Shown: positions 32,357 through 41,300, counted from the first letter of the stretch. The stretch: DNA of 64,000 nucleotides from an uncultured Collinsella sp. (GCA_947001705.1 CAMQHT010000006.1:1-64000); one strand, 5' to 3'. A program made the numbers and translations. Notes: generated by a model from the sequence alone, not told the origin.

Positions 32357-34276
32357 CTACTCGAGCTCAAACGCACCCGTATACAGCTGGTAGTAATACC
32401 CGCGCTTGGCAATCAGCTCGTCATGGTTGCCGCGTTCGATGATGCGGCCGTGGTCCAGGCAGATGATCGCGTCGGAGTTGCGCACGGTGGAGAGGCGGTG
32501 CGCGATGACAAACGTCGTGCGGCCCTCCATGAGCTTGTCCATGCCCGCCTGCACGATGGCCTCGGTGCGGGTGTCGATGCTCGACGTGGCCTCGTCCAGA
32601 ATCATCGCCGGCGGATCGGCGACGGCGGCGCGCGCGATCGAAATCAGCTGGCGCTGGCCCTGCGAAAGCTGGGCACCGTTACCGGTGAGCATGGTGTCGT
32701 AGCCGTCGGGCAGGCGGGTGATAAAGTCGTCTGCGCCCGCGAGCTTGGCCGCTGCGATGCACTCCTCGTCGGTGGCGTCCAGGTTGCCGTAGCGGATGTT
32801 GTCCATCACGGTGCCGGTGAACAGGTTCACGTCCTGCAGCACGACGCCCAGCGAGCGGCGCAGATCGGCCTTGCGAATCTTGTTGACGTTGATGCCGTCG
32901 TAGCGGATCTTGCCGTCGGCGATGTCGTAGAAGCGGTTGATGAGGTTGGTGATGGTCGTCTTGCCGGCACCGGTGGCGCCGACAAACGCAACCTTCTGGC
33001 CCGGCTTGGCAAACACGGACACGCCGTGCAGCACCTCGTGGTCGGGCGTGTAACCAAAGTCGACGTTATCCATGACCAGGTCGCCGCGCAGCGGCACGTA
33101 CTCGATCTCGCCGGTTGCGCGGTGCGGATGTTTCCACGCCCACATGCCGGTGTGGTGGTCAGCCTCCTCGAGCTGCCAGGTGTCGGGGTTGACCTGCGCG
33201 TTGACGAGTGTCACGTAGCCTTCGTCGGCCTCGGGCTTCTCGTCGATGAGCTCAAAGATGCGGTCGGCGCCGGCGAGGCCCATGACCACGGCGTTGATCT
33301 GCTGCGAGATCTGGCCGATCTGTCCGCAGAACTGCTTGGTCATGTTGAGGAACGGCACCACGACGGCGATGGACAGCGCCATGCCCGAGATGCTCAGGTT
33401 GGGCACGCCCAGCGCCAGGAAAATGCCGCCCGCCAGTGCGACCAGCACGTAGAGCAGGTTGCCCAGGTTCATAAGGATGGGCATGAGGATGTTGGCGTAC
33501 ATGTTGGCCTTCTGGGAGACCTCGAAGAGCTTTTCGTTGCGCTCGTCAAAATCGGCCTCGGCGGCAGACTCGTGGCAGAACGCCTTGACGACCTTCTGGC
33601 CGTTCATGACCTCCTCGATATGGCCCTCGACCACGCCGAGCTCGGTTTGCTGCGCAATGAAGAAGCGCGCGGAGTTGGAGCCGAGCAGCTTGGTCATAAA
33701 GGTCATAAAGGCGACGCCGGCGATGATGACCAGGCACATCCACACGCTGTAGTACAGCATGATAAAGAACACCGTGACGATGATGATGATCGTCATGAGC
33801 AGGTTGGGCAGCGACTGACTGATCATCTGACGCAGCGTGTCGATGTCGTTGGTGTAGTGGCTCATGATATCGCCGCGCTGGTGCGTGTCGAAGTAGCGGA
33901 TCGGCAGGTCCTGCATGCGGTTGAACATCATCTCGCGCAGCTTCTCGAGCGAGCCCTGCGTGACAATAGCCATGGCGCGGTTCCAGAAGAGCGAGGACAG
34001 GACGCCGACGCCGTAGATGCAGGCGAGGGTGGTCACGAGCTGCGCAATCTTGGGCTGCGCGGCCCCCCAATCGCCCGACTGCCACGATTCGCCAATAATT
34101 TGCAGGGCGCTCTGCAGGAAGGTCGCGCCGATGGAGTTGATGATGGCGCAGAGCACCACGCCGGCGACGACGAGGGGCAAAAGCACGGGATAGAAGCCAA
34201 AGAGCGTCTTGATGAGGCGCGACATGGTGCCGCCCTTGCGGTTGAGCGCGCGCTCGGCGGTCGTTGCCTTACTCAT
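32357..34276 (-). CDS. ABC exporter half-transporter with canonical ATPase site (heterodimer subunit B)
   Basis: A 639-residue fused membrane-ATPase protein. Six membrane segments span about residues 20-330, then the ATPase. Walker A GATGAGKTT, signature LSQGQRQ and Walker B ILDEATSSID are intact, including the catalytic Glu. An insertion of ~45 residues before the ATPase (around residues 365-410, 'ADHHTGMWAWKHPHRATG') is typical of some multidrug exporters. Its start overlaps the end of the partner gene by 8 nt. Together with the partner and the MarR gene it makes a heterodimeric multidrug or lipid exporter (LmrCD/BmrCD type). Start ATG 34276 has AAGGAGG upstream. Confidence 0.9.
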   Translation of the reverse strand: MSKATTAERALNRKGGTMSRLIKTLFGFYPVLLPLVVAGVVLCAIINSIGATFLQSALQIIGESWQSGDWGAAQPKIAQLVTTLACIYGVGVLSSLFWNRAMAIVTQGSLEKLREMMFNRMQDLPIRYFDTHQRGDIMSHYTNDIDTLRQMISQSLPNLLMTIIIIVTVFFIMLYYSVWMCLVIIAGVAFMTFMTKLLGSNSARFFIAQQTELGVVEGHIEEVMNGQKVVKAFCHESAAEADFDERNEKLFEVSQKANMYANILMPILMNLGNLLYVLVALAGGIFLALGVPNLSISGMALSIAVVVPFLNMTKQFCGQIGQISQQINAVVMGLAGADRIFELIDEKPEADEGYVTLVNAQVNPDTWQLEEADHHTGMWAWKHPHRATGEIEYVPLRGDLVMDNVDFGYTPDHEVLHGVSVFAKPGQKVAFVGATGAGKTTITNLINRFYDIADGKIRYDGINVNKIRKADLRRSLGVVLQDVNLFTGTVMDNIRYGNLDATDEECIAAAKLAGADDFITRLPDGYDTMLTGNGAQLSQGQRQLISIARAAVADPPAMILDEATSSIDTRTEAIVQAGMDKLMEGRTTFVIAHRLSTVRNSDAIICLDHGRIIERGNHDELIAKRGYYYQLYTGAFELE

Positions 34277-36113
34277 GTGCCTCGCCTCCTTCCTGAGTCT
34301 GAGCTTGCGTTGCGGTCATGTCGGTGTTGTCTGCCGCCGTGTTCGCGTCGCCAGAGACGTCGTCGGCGTCTTGCGTACCTTCGACAGACATCTTGTTCTG
34401 CGAGGTAAAGGTCTCGCGGTAGATCTCGCTCGTCTTGAGCAGCTCGTCATGGTTGCCGATCTGCGCGATACGGCCGCCCTCCATGACGATGATGCGGTCT
34501 GCGTCCTGCACGGAGCTGATACGCTGGGCGATGATGATCTTGGTCGTGTTGGGCAGATAGCTTGCCAGACCTGCGCGAATCTTTGCGTCGGTCTTGGTGT
34601 CGACGGCGCTGGTGGAGTCGTCCAGGATCAAGATCTTGGGGCGACGCAGCAGGGCGCGTGCAATGCACAGGCGCTGCTTCTGACCGCCCGAAACATTGGA
34701 GCCGCCCTGTTCGATCCAGGTGTCGTAGCCCTTGGGGAAACCGTCGACAAACTCGTCGGCGCAGGCCAGATGCGCTGCCTCGCGGACTTCCTCGTCGGTG
34801 GCGTTTGGGTCGCCCCAACGCAGGTTCTCGGCGATGGTGCCGCTAAACAGCACGTTTTTCTGCAGCACCATGGCGACCTGGTGACGCAGCGCGTCCAGGT
34901 CGTAGTCGCGCACGTCCACGCCGCCCACGCGCACAGCGCCTTCGGTGGTGTCGTACAGGCGGGCGATGAGGTTAACGAGCGTGGACTTGGCCGAGCCGGT
35001 GCCGCCGATGATGCCGATGGTCTCGCCGCTCGTAATGTGCAGGTCGATATCGTCGAGCGCCTGGCGCTTCGCATGCTTGGAATACTTAAAGCTCACGTGG
35101 TCAAAGTCGATGGAACCGTCGGCAACCTCGAGCACGGGCTCGGCGGGATCGGCGATCGTGGGCTCGGCGGCCAGCACCTCGGCAATGCGGTGTGCCGATT
35201 CGTCGGCCATGGTCACCATGACAAAGATCATCGACAGCTGCATCAGGCTCATGAGAATCTGGAAACCATAGGTAAAGGTCGAGGAGAGCTGGCCCACGTC
35301 GAACAGCGTGCCCTGGCTCGTGATGATGAGCTTGGAGCCCAGGTAGATGATGACGACAAACGCGCCGTTGACGCAGATGTTCATCATGGGGTTGTTAAAG
35401 GCGAGCAGCTTCTCGGCGCGGGTGAAGTCCATCTGGACGTCGCGCGCGGCGGTCGCGAACTTCTCCTTCTCAAAGTCTTCGCGCACATAGCTCTTGACCA
35501 CGCGCATGCCGGTGACGTTTTCCTCGACGGACTCGTTAAGGGCATCGTACTTGTGGAACACGCGCGAGAAGATGGGGCGCACCTTAAAGATGATAAAGAA
35601 CAGTCCAAAGCCCAGCAGCGGAATGATGACCAGGTAGACCATGGCGACGCTGCCGCCCATGATAAACGCCATGGTAAAGGCGAAGATCAATACCAGCGGC
35701 GCGCGCACGGCGATGCGGATGATCATCATAAAGGCCTGCTGCACGTTGTTGATGTCGGTGGTCAGGCGCGTGACGAGCGAGGAGCTCGAGAACTCATCGA
35801 TGTTGGCAAAGCTGAACGTCTGGATCTTGTAGAACAGGTCGTGACGCAGGTTCTTGGCGAAGCCGCAACTCGCATGGCTGCAGGTGATGCCGGCAGCGGC
35901 GCCAAAAGCAAGCGACGTAAGCGCGATGAGCACCAAAAAACCCGCGGTGGGAAGCATCTCGGCTACGGTGGCACCGTCTTTGATGGCGTCGATTAGGTTG
36001 GCGGTGATAAATGGAATCAGCATCTCGCAGAGCACCTCGCCAAGCACGAGCAATGGCGTGGCAACAGTGACTTTCATATAGTCGCGGATGCTGCCCATGA
36101 GGGTTTTAATCAT
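34269..36113 (-). CDS. ABC exporter half-transporter with degenerate ATPase site (heterodimer subunit A)
   Basis: A 614-residue half-transporter. Membrane domain is about residues 15-320. The ATPase has Walker A GGTGSAKST (Ala where the last Gly is usual), signature VSGGQKQ, and Walker B ILDDSTSAVD with Asp in place of the catalytic Glu. One degenerate site is the hallmark of heterodimeric exporters, so this protein needs the downstream partner. The C-terminal ~40 residues are rich in Asp, Thr and Ala. Gene ends overlap neighbours by 8 nt on both sides, implying translational coupling with the MarR and subunit B genes. Confidence 0.9.
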   Translation of the reverse strand: MIKTLMGSIRDYMKVTVATPLLVLGEVLCEMLIPFITANLIDAIKDGATVAEMLPTAGFLVLIALTSLAFGAAAGITCSHASCGFAKNLRHDLFYKIQTFSFANIDEFSSSSLVTRLTTDINNVQQAFMMIIRIAVRAPLVLIFAFTMAFIMGGSVAMVYLVIIPLLGFGLFFIIFKVRPIFSRVFHKYDALNESVEENVTGMRVVKSYVREDFEKEKFATAARDVQMDFTRAEKLLAFNNPMMNICVNGAFVVIIYLGSKLIITSQGTLFDVGQLSSTFTYGFQILMSLMQLSMIFVMVTMADESAHRIAEVLAAEPTIADPAEPVLEVADGSIDFDHVSFKYSKHAKRQALDDIDLHITSGETIGIIGGTGSAKSTLVNLIARLYDTTEGAVRVGGVDVRDYDLDALRHQVAMVLQKNVLFSGTIAENLRWGDPNATDEEVREAAHLACADEFVDGFPKGYDTWIEQGGSNVSGGQKQRLCIARALLRRPKILILDDSTSAVDTKTDAKIRAGLASYLPNTTKIIIAQRISSVQDADRIIVMEGGRIAQIGNHDELLKTSEIYRETFTSQNKMSVEGTQDADDVSGDANTAADNTDMTATQAQTQEGGEAHE

Positions 36114-36609
36114 CCAGTTCCTCCCAGGTTACACGGATTTTCTCGAGCATTTCGGCGAGCTGCTCGCGCTCGTCGTGGGTGAGGGCACTAAAGGCTTGCT
36201 CTCTAAAGCGAATGCGGGCCGCCTGGTCGATGCGGGCGTTTTCCCGGCCGGTTTCGGTCAGGCGAATGGTGAGCTGCCGTCTATCCTTGGGGTTACGGCT
36301 GCGCTCGATGAGGCCGTTGAGCTCGAGCTTGGACAGGATCTCGGAAAGCGACCCCGGCTTGAGGTCAAAGTGCATGCCGAGTTCCTGCTGCGACATCTCG
36401 CCGCCGGGTTGCTTGGCCAGCAGGCAGATGATGGGCGCCTTGCCGGATACGCCTCCGCCATGAAAATGCATGTAATGGCCGCAAAAGCCCAGGCCGCTCA
36501 GGATGCGCTTGGCGAGTTTGTCTTCGGCGCTGACCGCTTCGGGTATGTCTACCGGTTGCGACGGGTCACCGCCGGGCTCATGCGGAAGGACGAGTGGTTC
36601 AACACACAT
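36106..36609 (-). CDS. MarR-family transcriptional regulator
   Basis: A 167-residue winged-helix repressor. The core spans about residues 55-150: 'MSQQELGMHFDLKPGSLSEI' is the recognition helix region and NPKDRRQLTIRLT the wing. The first ~40 residues (Pro/Glu-rich) extend beyond the usual length. It leads the operon with both exporter genes and overlaps the first by 8 nt, so it most likely represses the operon and responds to an exported compound (inference). An inverted repeat GTTAGG...CCTAAC lies directly upstream. Confidence 0.88.
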   Translation of the reverse strand: MCVEPLVLPHEPGGDPSQPVDIPEAVSAEDKLAKRILSGLGFCGHYMHFHGGGVSGKAPIICLLAKQPGGEMSQQELGMHFDLKPGSLSEILSKLELNGLIERSRNPKDRRQLTIRLTETGRENARIDQAARIRFREQAFSALTHDEREQLAEMLEKIRVTWEELDD

Positions 36610-36633
36610 ATCTAAGCTTCGCTCCTTTCTTTA

Positions 36634-36663
36634 GTTAGGTAGTTGAATTGTTTTGTGCCTAAC
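36634..36663 (-). promoter_or_regulatory. candidate MarR operator
   Basis: GTTAGG (36634-36639) and CCTAAC (36658-36663) form an inverted repeat with an 18-bp AT-rich spacer, just upstream of the marR-type start. This is where an autoregulatory site and promoter are expected. Confidence 0.5.
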
Positions 36664-36719
36664 CAATTTAGGAGCACGGTAAATAAATGTCAAGGTACCA
36701 AACTTATTATGTTCGAGCG

Positions 36720-36796
36720 GCACTTAGGGACGTTCCTTATGTGCCGGCATTTGGGGACACTCCTTGTGTCGACTAGTCATTTAAGAACGTCCCCAA
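36720..36796. repeat. two small intergenic hairpins
   Basis: GCACTTAGGGACG/TTCCTTATGTGC (36720-36744) and TTGGGGAC/GTCCCCAA (36751-36758 with 36789-36796) form stem-loops in the 326-bp gap between the divergent marR-type and kinase genes. Both contain a GGGAC core. No gene is visible there. Confidence 0.5.
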
Positions 36797-36935
36797 CGAC
36801 TAACTTCCTCCTTCCCGTAACCTTTCCGCAACAATTCGTCCTCTGCGGTGCCAGCGCCCGTTCACAACGTCCCCTGCGCTACACTTAGTCGCACTGTGGC
36901 GCTGCCGCGCCGCGCCCGAAACAAGGGAGACCCTC

Positions 36936-37760
36936 ATGAAGAATACTCAGCTGCTGCTGATTAACGATATGTGCGGCTACGGCAAGGTCGCGCTTTCCGC
37001 CATGCTGCCGGTGCTGTCGCACATGGGCTACCGTATCCATAACCTGCCGACGGCACTTGTGTCCGATACGCTCAACTATCCCAAGTTCTACATCCACGAC
37101 ACCACCGAGTACGTGCGCCAGAGCCTCGCCATCTGGGAGGAGCTCGGCTTTGAGTTCGACGCCATCTCGACCGGCTTTATCGTGACCGAGGAAGAGACGC
37201 GTATCATCTCGGACTTTTGCCACCGCCGCGCGCAAAAGGGCACCAAGGTGTTCGTCGATCCCATCATGGGCGACAACGGCAAGCTCTATGCCGGTGTGCC
37301 CGAGTCCACGATTGGTCTTATGCGGCACCTGCTGGAGTGCGCAGACTACGCGGTGCCCAACTACACCGAGGCCTGTCTGCTCGCCGATACGCCTATTGCA
37401 GAGCAGATCACGCCCGATGAGGCCCGCGCCCTTGTGGACGCCGTGCGCGAGCTGGGTGCCAAGTCGGTGGTCATTACGAGCGCCGTGGTAAATGGCACGA
37501 ACGCGGTTATCGGTTACGACCATGTGGCGGGGGAGTACTTCACGATTCCCTTTGAGCTCATTCCGGTCTATTTCCCGGGTACGGGCGATACGTTCTCGGC
37601 GGTGCTCATGGGCCGCGTTATGGCAGGTTGGAGTCTGCAGCGCGCGACGTCCGATGCCATGCGTGTGGTGGCTGAGCTTATCGAGCGCAATGCCGATCAA
37701 GAGGACAAGTCGGCCGGCCTGCCCATCGAGGCCTGCTTGGACGTGATCGACCATGAGTAA
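36936..37760 (+). CDS. pdxY: pyridoxal/pyridoxamine kinase (PdxY/PdxK-like)
   Basis: A 274-residue ribokinase-fold kinase. The N-terminus (LLINDMCGYGKVALSAMLP) is the family opening; 'VFVDPIMGDNGKLY' near residue 110 and PVYFPGTGDTFSA near 215 give the Mg-ATP site and the GTGD catalytic Asp. The expected reaction is ATP-dependent 5'-phosphorylation of vitamin B6 vitamers in the cytoplasm. It overlaps the next small gene by 8 nt. Another ribokinase-family substrate cannot be excluded. Confidence 0.82.
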   Translation: MKNTQLLLINDMCGYGKVALSAMLPVLSHMGYRIHNLPTALVSDTLNYPKFYIHDTTEYVRQSLAIWEELGFEFDAISTGFIVTEEETRIISDFCHRRAQKGTKVFVDPIMGDNGKLYAGVPESTIGLMRHLLECADYAVPNYTEACLLADTPIAEQITPDEARALVDAVRELGAKSVVITSAVVNGTNAVIGYDHVAGEYFTIPFELIPVYFPGTGDTFSAVLMGRVMAGWSLQRATSDAMRVVAELIERNADQEDKSAGLPIEACLDVIDHE

Positions 37761-38082
37761 TGCTGGCGAGGGCGGCGTCAAGCCTGCGGGCGAGAACAAG
37801 CCGCTCGGCGCGCCGCGTGGCAAGCGTCCGCGTATCCGCGTGAGCTGCGTGGACCAGCTAGGTGCGTGCCGCTGCCACCATGGTCACAAGCCGGGCGACG
37901 TTTTTGACTTCGACCGAGACCGCGGCAAGATGTGCGCCATGGCCTGCCATGTGGGCTTTCCCTATATCGATATCCTGCGCTATGGCGGAACCGTGCCTGG
38001 CAACGAGCCTGGTACGGCAAAGTTCTGCTGCCCCGAGGTCGACACCCTCAACGTCTGGCTTGCCGAGATCGTCGACGAATAG
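37753..38082 (+). CDS. small Cys-rich protein (TIGR04076-like)
   Basis: A 109-residue protein. After a ~25-residue Gly/Lys/Pro-rich tail, the core has 'VSCVDQLGACRCHHGHKPGD', KMCAMACHVG and FCCPEVDT, which resembles the TIGR04076 family of small putative redox or metal-binding proteins. There are eight Cys residues in ~80. It is translationally coupled to the upstream kinase by an 8-nt overlap. Function is unknown; the family match is from memory of its pattern. Confidence 0.65.
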   Translation: MSNAGEGGVKPAGENKPLGAPRGKRPRIRVSCVDQLGACRCHHGHKPGDVFDFDRDRGKMCAMACHVGFPYIDILRYGGTVPGNEPGTAKFCCPEVDTLNVWLAEIVDE

Positions 38083-38084
38083 GT

Positions 38085-38177
38085 GAGCGTGGATTTTCTC
38101 CCGTTTAGAGCGCACTTGAATGCTCAAAGTGGGAGAAAATCCACGCTCATTTTTCATGCGGGAGATTATCCACGCTC
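38085..38177 (+). terminator. terminator with 18-bp stem plus a third repeat arm
   Basis: GAGCGTGGATTTTCTCCC (38085-38102) pairs perfectly with 38131-38148 and is followed by ATTTTTC. A third copy of the right arm (38160-38177, two changes) follows, so two alternative hairpins are possible. It closes the kinase operon and lies just before the convergent phosphatase gene. Confidence 0.8.
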
Positions 38178-38214
38178 GTTTCGCGCCGAAGGCGTGGCCT
38201 GCGACCTCGCTTTC

Positions 38215-38661
38215 CTACAGCTGCTCGAGCATAGCGGCGCAACCGGCGAGCACGTCGCGGTAGGTGGCATCGAAATTGCCGGTGTACCAGGGATCGGCCA
38301 CGTCGCCGGGGCGCCCGGTCCAATCGAGCAAGCGCGTAATCTTGCCGTCGGGGTCGTCGCCAAAGATGCGACGCAGGCCACGCGTGTTCTCAGCATCCAT
38401 ATAGACAATGTGGTCCCAGTTGCCATACTCTGCTCGACGCGCCTGGCGGGCACGGTGCGCAACGACGGGAATCCCGACTTCGCGCAGCTTGGCGACCGTG
38501 CCATGATGCGGCGGGTTGCCGATCTCCTCAGTTGAGGTCGCTGCGGAATCGATGACAAACTCCGCCTCGCGCCCAGCGCGGCGCACGAGCTCGGTAAACA
38601 CCGACTCAGCCATCGTCGAGCGGCAGATATTCCCATGACAGATAAACAGTACGCGTTGCAT
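38215..38661 (-). CDS. low-molecular-weight protein tyrosine phosphatase
   Basis: A 148-residue phosphatase. The P-loop is C8-HGNIC-R14-S (C-x5-R), and the general acid Asp is in DVADPWYTGNF near residue 115-120. These are the complete catalytic elements of the LMW-PTP family. Start ATG 38661 is chosen because the P-loop follows at residue 8 and a GGA-rich site precedes; the frame is open to 38706. Possible roles are dephosphorylation of tyrosine kinases or small molecules; no tyrosine kinase gene is adjacent. Confidence 0.9.
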   Translation of the reverse strand: MQRVLFICHGNICRSTMAESVFTELVRRAGREAEFVIDSAATSTEEIGNPPHHGTVAKLREVGIPVVAHRARQARRAEYGNWDHIVYMDAENTRGLRRIFGDDPDGKITRLLDWTGRPGDVADPWYTGNFDATYRDVLAGCAAMLEQL

Positions 38662-38712
38662 ATGCGGTTTCCTTTCGATCGCCATCATCGAGCTCGAGTA
38701 TCGCATCTGTGC

Positions 38713-39948
38713 TTACGCTCTCGCCCGCTTGCGCTCCCAGCGAGCCAGCTTAATCGTCACCAGCGTGAGCGCCCAGGCCACAAGCGAGAACGCGGCACCA
38801 ACCGCGCCAACGTAGGCAATGCCAACGCTGCTTACCACGGCGCCGCCCACTGCGGTGCCAAACGAGATGCCGACGTTAAACGCCATGGGCTCAACCGAAC
38901 TTGCGAGTACCATCGACTTGGGATGGCGGCTGCGTGCCACGTCCATAAAGTGCGTGATGCACGACACCGAGAACAGGTACATGAGCAACGCCAAGCTAAA
39001 GACAAAGACCGGCGCGAGCGGCATGGTGCCGCCCACGGCAAACAGCCCGAGTAACGCCGCAGCCTGCAGTACAAACGTCACAAGCAGTGCCTTCATGCCA
39101 AAACGCGCGTCGATCCATCCGCCCAAGATGTTCGAGACCAGGCAGAACACGCCGTAGGCCATAAGCGTGGTGCTCGCCTGAACGGTTCCCATACCCAGCA
39201 CCTGCTCAAGATAAGGCGTCACGTAGCCGTAGAACACATAGACCGAGCCTACGCCAAACAAAAAGATGAGCATGCCGGTGATGATGCTCGGCTCGCGCAG
39301 CAGACCCGCCTGCTCGCGAAAGGTGGCAGGCTCATCGGTTTGCCCAGCGCGCGGCATAAACGCCACGAGCGCTCCGCAGATCAGAACGGCAAAGGTCAGC
39401 GTGCCGTACATGGCCACGTGCCAGTCGAGCGTGTCGGCCACGAACTTGCCGATCGAGGTCACAAAGACCATTGCCACGGAAAACGCACCATATACCACCG
39501 AGATGGCAAGTGAGGTTTGCTGTGGGGACAGCAGCTCGGGGATGTACGTCACACCCACGGCGAGCAGTGCGCCCGAGACGGAGCCCAGGACAATGCGCGA
39601 GATAAACAGCACCTGGAAGTTGGGCGCCAACGCCATGACCAGGTTGCCGAGCACAAAAACGATGCTGTAGCACACGAGCAGCTGGTAGCGGCGGAATCGC
39701 CCCGTGCTGAGCGCGAGCACCGGCGTGGCGATAGCGTAGACGAGCGCGAACACGCTGATGAGCTGGCCCGCAGTGGCAAGTGATACGCCGAGTTCCGTTG
39801 CCAAGTCGCTTTCGATGCCGATGACCACGAACTCCGAGCAGCCGAGCGAGAAGCCCAACAGCACGAGCAGCGCCAGGCAGAGCTTGGTGCGCGCGGGGGA
39901 GAGCGCGGCGGCGGTTGACTTACTTTTAGGCGTGGTTGCGGCGGTCAA
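38713..39948 (-). CDS. MFS transporter, DHA1 drug/sugar efflux type
   Basis: A 411-residue permease with 12 membrane segments. 'FSLGCSEFVVIGIESDLATE' (TM1 and following loop) and 'SRIVLGSVSGALLAVG' (TM4) match DHA1-family efflux proteins such as AraJ/NepI. The start is uncertain: TTG 39948 has GGAG 8 nt upstream, GTG 39957 and ATG 39996 are alternatives with poorer sites. It is a single gene in a tail-to-head arrangement upstream of the phosphatase gene (52 nt). Substrate unknown. Confidence 0.83.
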   Translation of the reverse strand: MTAATTPKSKSTAAALSPARTKLCLALLVLLGFSLGCSEFVVIGIESDLATELGVSLATAGQLISVFALVYAIATPVLALSTGRFRRYQLLVCYSIVFVLGNLVMALAPNFQVLFISRIVLGSVSGALLAVGVTYIPELLSPQQTSLAISVVYGAFSVAMVFVTSIGKFVADTLDWHVAMYGTLTFAVLICGALVAFMPRAGQTDEPATFREQAGLLREPSIITGMLIFLFGVGSVYVFYGYVTPYLEQVLGMGTVQASTTLMAYGVFCLVSNILGGWIDARFGMKALLVTFVLQAAALLGLFAVGGTMPLAPVFVFSLALLMYLFSVSCITHFMDVARSRHPKSMVLASSVEPMAFNVGISFGTAVGGAVVSSVGIAYVGAVGAAFSLVAWALTLVTIKLARWERKRARA

Positions 39949-40109
39949 GGTTGTCACTCCAATGTCGCATGAATAAGCGGGATTCAATCCCTGCAACTCT
40001 AACAGAATGTGTCAGGTGCCTGCCCCCTTTGTCGCAGGCTGCGCTTGCCTGTATAGTCGCAATACAGGCGAAGATGGTCTCAGGTACATCGCGGGCGACA
40101 GGAGATCCC

Positions 40110-41057
40110 ATGGGTATGCACACGACAAAGGTTGCAGTGGGCGAGGGCAAGTTTGCGCTCGAGGCCCAGTTGACGGTGACGCCGCGCGGCATGGTGGTGT
40201 ACGCCTGCTCGCCGGAGTACGCGCATCTGGGCGCCACGGCGCAGGCCATTCCGCGCCCTGAGCCCGGTCGCACGGCGACCGTGAGCATCCTGGCCGTTCC
40301 GTGCCATCGAGATGAGATCCCGGCGCACGATATCGCGGCGGCGCTGGCCACGCGCTTTGGCGTGCCGGTAGTTGCAAGCACGGGCTTTCATGTGGAGCAT
40401 GCGACTGCGGACGATCTGCAGCGCGTGCTCGCTACCACCAAGGAGCTCATCGCCGCGCTCGAGGAGGCCGCCGCGCGCATCCTGCGCGCCGGCTGGGATG
40501 AGGGCGGTGCAGGCGCCGAGGTCGTGGCGGTCGATGCCGCGACCGGCGAGGCGCTTGGCCCTGTCGATCGCATCGAGGCACATGCCGGCGAGGGCATCCT
40601 GCATCAGGCATTTCTGACGCTTCTGGTCGAGGGCCAGGGCGAGGACGCGCGCCTGCTGCTCTGCCGCCGCAGTCCGCTCAAGCGCCTGTGGGGCGGGGTG
40701 CTGGCCGATAGCTGCGCCGGCCATCCGCTCCCCGGGGAAGACGTCGCGGCCGCCACGGCGCGTCGCATCAACGAAGAGCTTGGCATTGCGCGCGAGCCCG
40801 ACCAGCTCAAGCACCTCGGTCACGTGGTGTATCGCGAGGATCACGGCGACGGCCGCTGCGAGTGCGAATGGTGCGAGGTGTTCGCAGCCCATGTTGAGCC
40901 GGGCGAGCTGCATATCAACCAAGAGGAGATCTCGGAGGTGCGTCGCGTGGCCCCGTCCGAGCTCAAAGGCTACCTGCAGGGTCACCCCGAGCAGCTGGCC
41001 CCCTGGCTCCGCGAGGCACTCAGCGACCCATCCATCCGTACGGCCCTCGCTATGTAA
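40110..41057 (+). CDS. fusion of LpdD-like (prenyl-FMN handling) domain and Idi-like Nudix domain
   Basis: A 315-residue two-domain protein. Residues ~1-125 resemble LpdD, the small partner of gallate decarboxylase: AHLGATAQ (H39), CHRDEI (H66) and STGFHVEHAT (H94, H97). Residues ~140-300 match type I isopentenyl-diphosphate isomerase. Against E. coli Idi, metal ligands H25, H32, H69, E114 and E116 all have equivalents (EAHAGE, LHQAF, AGHP, CECEW), but the catalytic Cys67 position is Ala: the motif reads DSCAGHP, with Cys one residue earlier. The Nudix helix ends RRINEELG. It lies next to a permease, UbiD and UbiX. It may make or process dimethylallyl phosphate for prenyl-FMN (inference). ATG 40110 follows GGAG at 40101. 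Confidence 0.75.
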   Translation: MGMHTTKVAVGEGKFALEAQLTVTPRGMVVYACSPEYAHLGATAQAIPRPEPGRTATVSILAVPCHRDEIPAHDIAAALATRFGVPVVASTGFHVEHATADDLQRVLATTKELIAALEEAAARILRAGWDEGGAGAEVVAVDAATGEALGPVDRIEAHAGEGILHQAFLTLLVEGQGEDARLLLCRRSPLKRLWGGVLADSCAGHPLPGEDVAAATARRINEELGIAREPDQLKHLGHVVYREDHGDGRCECEWCEVFAAHVEPGELHINQEEISEVRRVAPSELKGYLQGHPEQLAPWLREALSDPSIRTALAM

Positions 41058-41151
41058 CAAAGGTACAGTCCCTTTGCCATATCCAAACCGTCACAACATT
41101 CGATGAAAATCTCGAAATCGAGGAAAAGCGTCGAAGATTGTGACGGTTTTT
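41055..41151. repeat. composite repeat copy 1: degraded GACAAAGGG hairpin plus double hairpin
   Basis: A degraded ACAAAGG...CCTTTG hairpin (41055-41077) is followed by a 68-bp unit (41084-41151). The unit contains CCGTCACAACATTCGATG, an inner CTCG/CGAG stem and a returning arm ending in TGTGACGG, then TTTTTG. The same composite lies at 45962-46079, in both cases just after a stop codon. Confidence 0.8.
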
Positions 41152-41217
41152 GCCCAGAGGATCGCTTCTCATCCAAAAATCCCGCTTGACTGTATTGCCA
41201 CAACACAGCGCAACGTA

Positions 41218-41247
41218 AGGGGCGTCCGATAACGGGCGCCCCTTTTT
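41218..41247 (+). terminator. hairpin with T tract, upstream of the DASS permease
   Basis: AGGGGCGTCC pairs with GGGCGCCCCT, followed by TTTTT. A TTGACT box lies 30 nt upstream (41186-41191), so this may be either the end of the fusion-gene transcript or an attenuator in the permease leader. Confidence 0.7.
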
Positions 41248-41300
41248 AAGCGGCAACGTGGTTGCGAATCCGGAGCGCCCCCAACAAGAAAGGTGGGGAG

